Source: Batillaria attramentaria
Lineage: Eukaryota > Mollusca > Gastropoda > Batillariidae
Length of the DNA: 64,000 bases
Direction of reading: 5' to 3'
NCBI GenBank assembly: GCA_018292915.2
Contig: JACVVK020000294.1
Coordinates: 1 to 64,000 of the forward strand
A program made the position numbers and the translations under genes. The notes under the pieces were generated by a model that saw only the letters and a list, made by a program, of their open reading frames with translations, made no database searches and was not told the origin of the DNA. Positions 13,501 through 22,301 of the stretch are shown piece by piece; within the stretch, counting starts at the first letter, position 1, and each line of letters begins with the position of its first letter.

Positions 13501-14892
13501 GATTGTGCCAATGGTTCCTCCAAGAACTGCACACAAACTGTAACACCATAGTTTAGTAATAAAGCATTTATTAAGCAACAGCACAAGCAAACAAAGTTTA
13601 AACACAGCAAATCAGACAAAAGCAGGTCAATACTGTTTTGCAAAATGCATTCTGGTTGCAGGGAAAGTGCAGGAAGGCTACATTCTTCAACTAAAGTCTT
13701 GGGAAAGTGGCTATCTATACTTCAACTACAAATTATCTGGACAAAACATTTAAGACCCGTTCTCACGAAAGGGACTGTAAGCTGTGCTAGGCCGAACGCC
13801 GCTGCAGGCGAAAAGAGTGCCAGGGGTCAGTATGACCGCCTGGTGGGTACCCAACTTCAACTGCTGATATCTCTGTCAATTTTAGTACTACAGCTATCAT
13901 TCTTATATTGAATTTAACTGCATAACCAGTAAATTGCAGTGATATACATATCTCAAAATTGATAATTTTTTACTTATGGTCCCTTTTGTGAGAACGGGTC
14001 ATATTTGTGACCAACGCTATGTCTAACAAGCCTTTACGTTGTTTAAAAGCAATATCCAATTTAGGCAGAACTGGATTTTGAGAATAGCACACCATGTCAT
14101 GCATTGTTCATTTCTCCTGCACCATTCACAAAATACAGTTACGCCAAAATTCCATGACCATTCACAGATATAATCAATTTTTCTATATAACTCCGTGGGT
14201 GCAGCTCTCTGGATGTAACAATACAGTACTGAAAGGTCAGGAGCTCCGACTCATCCATTGCTTTAGTAAAGCATTGTTGACCTTCACACTGTCAGGATAA
14301 AGTGAGATGTGCACCAGGCCATTTCATGAACACTCTTGACCATCCAGTACTGTATTTGTCAGTATCCACAAGAACACCAAGACAAACCCAAAACCACATA
14401 AAGACATCCCTCCTGCCCCACTTAAGTTTTTTTTTTTTCCAAATATTTTCTTCCAAATACAGAAATTTTTAAGAGTAGACAGACAGAGAGAAGATGCACC
14501 CACATCACTGATTTGAGGATCATACTATCATGCAAAACTAAATCACCTGAGCTGCCTAATGTTAGGATGACTGTTAAAAGACTCATACATGGCTACCGTC
14601 AGATGGTAAAGGGTCTATGAACTCATCAAATCCATGACACTTGGGCTCTCTTATCAAATGACGATAGACATGTACGCTCAAATCAGCAAACCAACACATC
14701 TCCTAAACTACTAATGAACAGCAAAGGAACTACAGCTCACTAAAAAGGCAAAAGACATACCTAGAACGCCTGGTAGGACTTCTACGGGTCAGCCTGTACG
14801 TCCTTCTTTCCTGTGAAAGCAGAAAAGCCGAACAGAATAAATAAAACAACAAGAAACAAATAAAGAAAATGATTGCATCAGGTCCACACTCA

Positions 14893-14964
<72 letters not shown>

Positions 14965-17900
14965 TGAAAACACACACACTCTCTCTGAACAACAACAATA
15001 AAATTTAAAACCAACTACACGTACAACCAATTTCAGTGTCTGAAAAAATCTGACTTTTTTTAGTTTGTTTTTTGTTTGTTCTTGTTTCAGTGTTGCTTGC
15101 TAGCTTTTGTCTCTTGGTGACCTACCCTCTCCTGCTCTAAGGCATCCTCAAGAGCATCCACCTCAGGAGATATCGACTCTCTGATCACAGTCTTGGTGGC
15201 AAACTCCAGCTTGGGGGAGATACCCTGAAACAGATGTCAACCTTACTTATGCTCATGCTTTGGAAAACTGGAAAGTGATACCCTGGGGTCAAAGGTTGTA
15301 TTATTCACAAGTATGAAATGTTAGTAATTTCACAGACAGTTCTAGTGATTTAAAAAGCAAAACAGTTTGCAACAATTAAACTGAATGTAAAGCTTGGTAC
15401 TGACACTCAGATCTGAAACTCTGGTAGGTTTCAGATCAAATTTTATAAGTACATGTACATGTTTTACAAGGTGACATGTTCTACGTTAACAGCGCACTGT
15501 TTCCACCAAAACACCATCCAGTCTTTTTTTTTTTCCAGTACGGTAGAAACAACCCCTTCACTGCTTTCTTTAATTGGCCCTTTTTTAACTGCAAGTAACT
15601 GAAATGTCGTCGTAATCACAACCTTTAGAATGACTACACATGATCAGATCAGTAATGTTGCCTAACTCTTCGATTGAAGCAAAGATGCCATTTCACTGTG
15701 CACAATCAGAAAGCGCTCCTGGACTTTACAGTTTTCTGAGTGCTCAGCTGAGAAAGTACAATCATTTTAAGCGCAAAAAAAAAAAGGAAAAAAAAAAAAG
15801 AAAAAAAAAAAGGAAAGTGTTTGTTCTGTTACATCATCTTCAGCTGCTTTAAACATTCATTATATCCTTTCAACAATCTCTTTACCATTCACAACAAGAA
15901 AGTAATAACGGCACACCACGAACTGTAGAAAGATTATACCTAAGGGTGACCATGAAATGAAACGCATCAATCGCACTGAACCTCAACATCAGAAATTTTC
16001 CTCTGATGACAAATTCCTCTGAAATAAAACAATGGGCTGTTAACCTTTACGCATCAGGACGCAAGCCGGCTCGCGTCACTACAGCCGTAGGCACCGAGCC
16101 GCGAACCGATTCGCGTCGCCCTAAACAGCCGGCAGTTGCATGCGCGTCAGCAAGGAAGTAGGTCACTGGCCAAGCTCGCGATGTCCAAGAGTTAACCCCG
16201 CAGACAATTAGAGGACGAAACATGATGTGCAGAGCTTCGTACAGAAACACTGAGTGTGGGGAGGTTTGAGGGAGAAAGAAACAAGAAAAAGGACTAGTGA
16301 AAGGGCACAGTAAAACAGAAGAAAAGAATCCATTTTCCTTCATGCCTACACACTGGCAATTTGGAGCACACCACAGAGAAACATCTATTGTTGATCTGGG
16401 TTCGAAAGCACCATCGACAAAGGGTTTAGCAGGACAAACTACACATGAACAGTGTGAGTACAAGAATCAATAAACCAGTTTTCTCATCTAACAGACAGAA
16501 ACTGGATAAAAGGACACCAGAAGGCTCCACTGCAGACAGCAAAAAAATCAATAACGCTGATCCCAATGCTGAGTACCTGGGATATGCAAGAACGGTTGGA
16601 AACCACAGAGCGGATGTTCAGAGTGGCTTATGAATATAAAACAACATCTTGCCAGCCAACAATTCACAACTACACAATACGTGACTGTGCACGAGCAAAT
16701 GCACGAGCTTAATCTTCCCCTGGCTTACTGTATGGACAGACTTCGTACACCACTGAACTTAGTGCTCAGCCACTGACATTTTAGTTTTTACCACAACACT
16801 TACAAAGGAAGCCTGTTAAAAAGAGTGCTGACAGGAGGATGACAAATGCACCGCAATTAATGTAAACCCATATAATTAGAAAACTGACGAAAAAGGTGAA
16901 ACTCACAATGGAAAGATTTCGTCCCTGAAAGATTGCAAAAAGAACATTTCATCAGACAATTTTCCACAGTGCCACAATGTGTACAACTACAAGACTGATT
17001 TGTATCACAGCTCTAACATCTCCTGACCACTGAGCCAGCAGTCTTTTCTAGAACAGTCAACATACCAGGTAACAAGCTTTTTTTTTTTAAGCTTATTATA
17101 TTTTCTGGTGCAAAATAATACTTACTGGAAAAGCTACAGTCCTGGACAGGAGAATCTCACGGTCCGTGGAGGAGTAGGTGGGGGCAAGAGATGGGTATGG
17201 GTACAGAAAGTCACGGGCATTGGTGGAGAAAGACGCCAACCGTATGGCACCGTCGGTGTATTCTGACAGCTGCAGTAGCTCGAAAACCACCAGCTCATCT
17301 GCAGACAGATTGTAAATTTGTTTTTATGTTAAAGGCCTGCAGTCTGCCATTCCTAGGCTTCACAAAATACCACAGCCTGTGCTATCCTGTGGTGACTGGT
17401 GATTAATATTGAGTGGATTTGTACACTGAAATGGCATTTCTCTAATGAGACCGTACACAACAGAACAGAACACCATGCAGTGTGCAAATTTACCTTGCCA
17501 AAAAATTTGTGCATCTTTTCTCCCCAGAATTATCGAAGTGCATGAAAGGCATGCAAAATGATGGTTAAAAGAATTTTTTTTTTAACTTTTCCCAGATGGT
17601 AGCATGTCTCTGGAACTTATTAGAAGACAACTCAGTATATGAACAAACCTTCAAGGTAGTCTGCCACATCGTACGGATCAAGGGCAGTGTAATAAGTCTG
17701 GAAAGAAATAACAAGCAATGAGCATTGCAATGTTCAAATGACTGAGGCATTCAACCCCTCTTAACAGGTCAACATTTACATGCATATCTAATTATCTTGT
17801 TTTCTGATGCAAGTGTGAATATAAAGCATAATGTTTGATCTTAAACAATTATTGAACATGCACTGAAAACATATTTTCCTCTCAAAAAAGAAAATAAATA

Positions 17901-19315
17901 ACAGATCTGTGATGAGACAAAAGATCAACACGTCATTACTGAACTACTTAAACGATTTCCGCTTACCTTTTCAAATCGGAACTTATCATGGATGAGCAGT
18001 GGAAAAACTGAGGCCAGAAGACGTGTGTTGCGATATTGACCAAAGAGCGACACACTGAGGTAGACATCCTCTTTACTGGGCAACCACACGCCTGGTGCAG
18101 ACACCTGTAGGATGAACACACGACAACAGGAACAATTCAAAACCCATCTTCTGAAATATCAAGGCTGAAAAATCTTTTGGGACTGTTTTCAGCACTGCTG
18201 TACCCAGCAACCCGTACAACAAACTATTTATATGGGAAACCAAGTTGTCACCAACCTAAGTGCTGACTACAGAGGTGTGACGTATACCAAAATGGCTTTG
18301 TCTTTGTGTGTGTTCACACAATAAAAATTGACAATACATGTAAGTATGCAATGATATTTTTGCTTACCATGTGAGAGAAATATATGTATGGCACATTGGC
18401 TAGAAATCCATGATTTTTCTTTTTTCACGTCTGTTTAGAACATGTATATACTTGCACATCTGTAACTTGACTGTGGCATGCAAAGGATGTCTGAACGGCC
18501 ACTGATCAACAGTTTTCAGAAACCGCATAACACCCCTACAGAATAGATGCAGCATGAACAGTCCCCCAGATCTCCCTACATATAAGCAATGGATATCTGA
18601 CCTAATGAGGGTTCATTGTAGGCACAGTACATAATGGCCAGGGCTAGCTGTCTTGCTTGGCTGAACTAATACCTCATGTTTGACAAGCCAAGTTTTGTTT
18701 GCCCACTGGTGTGTCTGTTGTATAGTGTGCTTTAACACCTGTAAACTACAGACCACTACGGGTTGATATATGTTAAAATTAAGGCCACCTAACTACACAC
18801 TCCACTGTAAAATGATTTACAGTACACTCTACACTGTGAAGCCAAATATTCTGAATGACCATATGAACCGGCCAATCCATGCCTGTAATGATCGATGTAC
18901 GTGTACTTGATTTTCATTCTTCACCCAAGCTAAAACCTTTACAAAAGTTCAATACGCCTTATCCCCTGCAAGCCCGTCACGTCTGACGCACTGATCGGAA
19001 AAACAAAGATTTTTCTGCTTAAGTCCCACCCTAAAATAATTGAAGGGTAAATGTGTGCCAACATAGCAAACGTTTCCATTTCAAGCAGTACCAGTTTCTC
19101 ATAACTTTTCACTATCAAATCATTTAAACACGGTGAGCGGGTGCCAGCTGGACATGACAGGGCTTGCTCAGCGGGTGCTGGGGGGTAGTATAAAAAAAAT
19201 GAAGTTTGCAGGCGGGAATTTTTTTTCTCTCAGAACTTCCTCAAAAATCAATAAACCAGGAACTTACCGCATGAATACTTAGGTCCACAACACAGCGTAA
19301 GGCTCTCCTAGGCAT
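3824..19315 (-). CDS. SPATA6: SPATA6 (spermatogenesis-associated protein 6), complete, 14 coding exons
   Basis: Exons in transcript order: 19315-19268, 18104-17967, 17697-17649, 17298-17126, 16924-16907, 15224-15126, 14810-14761, 12605-12404, 11543-11432, 8958-8903, 7869-7809, 7408-7167, 6217-6129, 3980-3824. All junctions are GT-AG with matching phases. The total is 1,494 nt, or 497 aa, against about 488 in human. The N-terminus (MPRRALRCVVDLSIHA, then PSKEDVYLSVSLFGQYRNT) matches the SPATA6 N-terminal domain, and so do DFLYPYPS and PKLEFATKTVI. The middle is Ser/Arg- and Tyr-rich and variable. The C-terminus (HYWTERAASLSGKSHRELF) matches the conserved EYWSNRAASYKGKSHRPIF block. In mammals SPATA6 is needed for the sperm connecting piece and head-tail coupling; the same role here is inference. 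It is divergent from FAM32A. The long introns carry several SINEs and MITEs. Confidence 0.95.
4000..6128 (-). other. SPATA6 last intron (3,981-6,128)
   Basis: Intron between exons 13 and 14. It contains a complete tRNA-derived SINE (5,476-5,887). Two antisense-free open stretches at 4,646-4,963 and 5,020-5,424 on the minus strand look mildly protein-like but have no recognisable domain and no fit to SPATA6, so they are left as intronic. Confidence 0.6.
5476..5887 (-). mobile_element. tRNA-derived SINE, family B, with target-site duplication
   Basis: Read on the minus strand it has a box A-like TAGTGTAGTGGTTAGCAC and a box B-like GGTTCAGATCCC about 40 bases later, a roughly 300-bp body and an A-rich tail at 5,478-5,490. 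Both ends are flanked by GATATTCT (plus strand, 5,468-5,475 and 5,888-5,895), an 8-bp target duplication. This supports an intact retrotransposed copy. Confidence 0.85.
7523..7604. repeat. (TG)n microsatellite, compound with TGCG and TGCA
   Basis: About 36 bases of pure TG followed by TGCG- and TGCA-interrupted repeats, in a SPATA6 intron. Confidence 0.95.
8360..8753 (+). mobile_element. TTAA foldback MITE, family T, copy 1
   Basis: A 394-bp palindrome-like element flanked on both sides by TTAA (8,356-8,359 and 8,754-8,757). The left end AGATCTAAGCTCCCAACAAA pairs with the inverted right end AGGTCTGCAATCTCAGCAAA. Internal parts also pair: a GTCGACTGTGC stretch and CTCTGTCACAGTTGC have inverted partners near the right end. 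Copies lie at 34,290-34,692 and 62,070-62,483. It has no coding capacity. It sits in the SPATA6 intron between exons 10 and 11. Confidence 0.85.
8959..11431 (-). other. SPATA6 intron 9
   Basis: About 2.5 kb with no exon that fits the frame and no transposon ends that I could define. It holds a C-run at 10,257-10,271 and some short A-rich tracts. Confidence 0.5.
13754..14000. mobile_element. Small MITE with 22-bp terminal inverted repeats
   Basis: A 247-bp segment begins GACCCGTTCTCACGAAAGGG and ends with the inverted match GTCCCTTTTGTGAGAACGGGTC. One mismatch separates the two termini over 22 bases. The target duplication is unclear (TAA on the left, ATA on the right), so the superfamily is not assigned. 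It lies in a SPATA6 intron. Confidence 0.75.
14899..14960. repeat. (AC)31 microsatellite
   Basis: Pure AC repeat of 62 bases. CACTCACTGAAAACACAC-type sequence occurs on both sides, which suggests a local duplication around the array. It lies 88 bases upstream of a SPATA6 exon acceptor in transcript terms. Confidence 0.95.
16044..16191. mobile_element. Possible TTAA-flanked CpG-rich insertion
   Basis: A 148-bp segment with unusually many CG dinucleotides for this intron is flanked by TTAA at 16,040-16,043 and 16,192-16,195. Its ends (CCTTTACGCATC and inverted CTCTTGGACATC) match at 7 of 12 positions. It may be a short piggyBac-type MITE, but the terminal match is weak. Confidence 0.35.
16907..16924 (-). 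CDS. SPATA6: SPATA6 exon 5, an 18-nt microexon
   Basis: The exon GGACGAAATCTTTCCATT has acceptor CTTTCAG and donor GTGAGT and encodes GRNLSI in phase 0 on both sides. It joins RTVAFP to GISPKLEFATKTVI. The human protein has a similar short linker (SGLRGNAPRLEFSTTSVI) here. Skipping it would keep the frame, so it may be alternatively used. It is too short for ORF-based detection. Confidence 0.85.
19268..19315 (-). CDS. SPATA6: SPATA6 first coding exon
   Basis: ATG at 19,315-19,313 gives MPRRALRCVVDLSIHA and is followed by a consensus donor GTAAGT. The start is chosen because human SPATA6 also begins MPKVKALQC, and the residues after it align without gaps. Confidence 0.9.
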
Positions 19316-19689
19316 GGTGCCAGAGCTAGGAACGCCACTAATCTCTAATACAAGCTGTAATCCTCTGAATGAGCGCTGCACCGCCCCAAAACTGCTCCAA
19401 CTTTGCCCAACAACCTATCCCGTCGCAAGGGACGCATTCCACAGCGAAGCTGTTTAGGGGAGGTTTCGTTGAGACATGATACAGTGGTGTTCCAAGATTT
19501 TCGGCATAGTGTTTACAATAACAGGAAGTGATTGTGCTATCTTATGATATATATAATCTATTTAACTGTATTACAAAAGTTAAAAGGTGTCAAAGTCAGA
19601 AACTGTTTCTCTCTTCATTTCAATAAATTAAATAATGCACACTCCCTATTCTCGAGCTTTCTCGAAGAATACGTCATATCACGTCCAAA
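19316..19689. promoter_or_regulatory. Bidirectional promoter region between SPATA6 and FAM32A
   Basis: The two start codons face away from each other with only 374 bp between them, so both promoters and 5' UTRs must fit here. An ETS-type motif ACAGGAAGTG lies at 19,521-19,530, common in TATA-less housekeeping promoters. No TATA box is obvious. Transcription start sites cannot be placed from sequence. Confidence 0.65.
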
Positions 19690-20487
19690 ATGTCTGCCTA
19701 CGACTCGGTTCAGAAGGGTGGCTTGAAATTGAAGGGAGTTTCAGACCACGGATCAAAAAGGTAAGTCTTTTAGGCTGTTCAGTTATACTGCCTGTTGTGA
19801 GTGGCAAGCAAATATTACAGATTTTAGATAGATTTAGCAAGAAATATACGGCAGAACATAATCTTCCGTCTCGGTGTTTTCTCGTCATGGGATTCAGTTA
19901 CGGCCACAATACAGTTGACGTGCAGTTTCTTTTTATCAGTATCATAGTGTGAGGGGGGTGGGGTGGGGGGGCTTTTCTGGCAGTCATTCAGTGTACATGT
20001 ATAAGAAAGTTATAGCAAAATTCACATGGTACTTCAGCTTTTTTACTGGATCAACTACTGAACTAGCCACAGGTGATGGTTTGGTACTTTCACCATTTAC
20101 TTCAGTATTTTGATTGTAGAAATGACCAGCCCTTTTGCTCAGTATGGAACGGTTAAACTTTGTGACTTTATATGTTTGGTTTATATCATTTTGAAACTGT
20201 TTACATTGTAGGAAGAAAAAGAAGGACAAACAGAAAGAGAAGGTGAAGGAAGCAGTGGAACTAGAACAGAAAGTCTCAGAGTCAGAGAGCCAGCCAGTTC
20301 CAATTCCGAGGAAGACGAAGGCTGAACTTGCTTTTGAGAAAGCCAGATGGAAAAAGGTACGGCAGAAGTTAGTGTTGTTTGTTGTTATGCAATACCAGAC
20401 GTCTAGTCAGCTGCAACAAATTGTAATATATTATTTATAGTTCATAGTTATGTTCAGGTGCTTTGTTCTGTTTTATATGTGTGTGTG

Positions 20488-20529
<42 letters not shown>

Positions 20530-21065
20530 TCTTCTGTCATTCCAACTTGATTTACATGTTGATAATTATATAGATACATGTATGTAGTTGTGCAGGATGA
20601 GTGGCTGGCGCTGATTGATTTGTCTGTCTCTACCCTGGAAATCAGTGTGATAATGAATGTGGCTATGTGTGTTATTGGTGTCATTTGTCAAAACATACAA
20701 CATGTTTTGTTATCTGCTTGTTTCAGATGGAGGAACAACTAGTGGACAGGGCATCAAAAACTCATAAGGACAGGATCATGGTGAGTGGTTTGTGAAATTT
20801 GTTATTTGCACAGAATTAAAGTGATTCTATCAATCTGTCACAAACACTAACTAAACTAGATCATTCAACAAAAGATGCTGCTGGCAGTTGCATGAGAGGG
20901 CTGTGTGACATGATGGAATTTGTTGTTAGTTAACAGTGAAGTGGGGTTTTTTTGGGTTTTTTTAAATCTTATTGTGTTTTCGTATTGTGTGTGCAGGATT
21001 TCAACAGACACCTGGATTCGCTAACAGAGCACTTTGACATCCCCAAAGTCAGTTGGACCAAGTGA
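19690..21065 (+). CDS. FAM32A: FAM32A (OTAG-12), complete, 4 coding exons
   Basis: Exons: 19690-19760, 20212-20356, 20727-20780, 20997-21065. All introns are GT-AG and phases agree; the total is 339 nt, or 112 aa, the same length as human FAM32A. The protein starts MSAYDSVQKGGLKLKGV (human MEAYEQVQKGPLKLKGV), continues with a lysine-rich KKKKDKQKEK stretch, then KASKTH-like RASKTHKDR, and ends DFNRHLDSLTEHFDIPKVSW plus TK, nearly identical to the human C-terminus. Human FAM32A is a nuclear protein found in the catalytic spliceosome, where its C-terminus reaches the active site and favours certain 3' splice sites. The very conserved C-terminus here fits that role. It is divergent from SPATA6 and convergent with ERICH1. 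Confidence 0.97.
20479..20526. repeat. (GT)n microsatellite
   Basis: A GT array interrupted by TTTTT, in FAM32A intron 2. Confidence 0.95.
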
Positions 21066-22085
21066 CCCCCTTGCCTGTCCTCACAGATACTGCTGGTCCT
21101 CCCACTGCCTTGTGCCTGGATGGATTGGAGCTTGATGGCGGCTTCCACGTACATTACTGTGGCCAAATAATGGTTCTTTGGAGAACTCTCTGAGTCTGAG
21201 TAGCATGTGCCAGAGACAGGCTGGGGAATTGCTGAAGGGAAAAAAGACTGAAACCTAGACCGGGTGTGCAGTGGCAGCGCCCTGCTGGGGGACCACGGGG
21301 GGGCAACGCCCCAATTAAGAAAACAAATTTTAGCATTTTTAAACGCATTTAGTGGCCTCTCCTGGCACCCAAAAGTAAAATACTGCCTTGGTACTGACAT
21401 GCAAAAAAGAAGTTAGACTGTGTCATATTGCATTACATGTATCCATACATGACTGTGCAATTTTTTTTTTTACCCTTCCTTTTCTTTGGTTGAATCTTAG
21501 ATGTTTGGGGCTGAAAGAATAGGAAATTTGGCTGAAAAATTTCTGAATGACTGACAATTCCCCAGCCTGCAGAGATCTTGGCTCCTTGTGCAAATCACAA
21601 ACATAATTTGACGTATTGGGCTATTGGACGAGAAAACATCCTCATTCGCAATGCAGGCCAACACGTTCTTGTTTCCGTTTACTGGGAAAAGGAGTTTGGT
21701 ATCTTAATTTGACTTTCTTAGTGGGTAAACTTTGGCAAGCAATCCAGTGCAGTGGTGCATTCATCTACATCATGTAGTCATGTTGACCAAGTTTTTAGTT
21801 GATGAGTCTGCACTGGTGTTGAGAGTGTGTATACTGACAGACTTGATTCAGCCGAAGATTGTCCATTAAAATATTTAAACTCTTGTCCTGTGTCATAAGG
21901 TACAAGGATTGCTTTTGGCTGTGTCCCAACATCTGACACGGTAGATACGCATACTGTTGTAGTTTGAGTGTGTGAGCGAGCTCTTTTCCTGATATTAATT
22001 TCAGCTGGAGAGTGATTTAATTGTCTTTGTGTATGTCTATTTCATATTTCATGTCCATTTCTGTAATAAATGATGGGCAAATTGT
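21066..22085 (+). other. FAM32A: FAM32A 3' UTR with poly(A) signal at 22,065-22,070
   Basis: About 1.0 kb runs from the stop to AATAAA, which is followed by a T/G-rich segment (TTGTCTTACTGTGG). It contains a complete MITE (21,217-21,569), so this mRNA probably carries transposon sequence. The end position is inferred. Confidence 0.75.
21217..21569 (+). mobile_element. CAGGCT MITE, family C, copy 1, in the FAM32A 3' UTR
   Basis: A 353-bp element starts CAGGCTGGGGAATTGC and ends with the inverted form CAATTCCCCAGCCTG. It is flanked by a perfect 6-bp direct repeat CAGAGA (21,211-21,216 and 21,570-21,575). Copies are at 46,878-47,132 and, truncated, about 61,140-61,348. Termini beginning CAGG suggest a hAT-like element, but the 6-bp duplication is shorter than the usual 8. 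Confidence 0.85.
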
Positions 22086-22140
22086 CTTACTGTGGTTAAA
22101 AGAAAAAAAGTTTGTCTTCTTTTTATATTTACTCTTGTGA

Positions 22141-22246
22141 ACAGCAGATTGTTCATGTACATCACAATGCCAACCAGCTAGTAACACAAACTAACAGCAG
22201 ATTGTTCATGTACATCACAATGCCAACCAGCTAGTAACACAAACTC
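22141..22246. repeat. Two-copy tandem duplication, 53-bp unit
   Basis: ACAGCAGATTGTTCATGTAC begins both units (22,141 and 22,194), which differ at only about one base. The near-identity points to a recent duplication. It sits in the gap between the convergent 3' ends of FAM32A and ERICH1. Confidence 0.95.
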
Positions 22247-22295
22247 AGTTTAAAATAACATAAAAACAAACCACACTTCTATTCTAATGTTTACT

Positions 22296-22301
22296 TTTAT
22301 T
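22296..22301 (-). terminator. Poly(A) signal for ERICH1
   Basis: AATAAA on the minus strand. I saw no other canonical signal between the ERICH1 stop (25,554) and here, so the 3' UTR would be about 3.3 kb. Confidence 0.55.
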
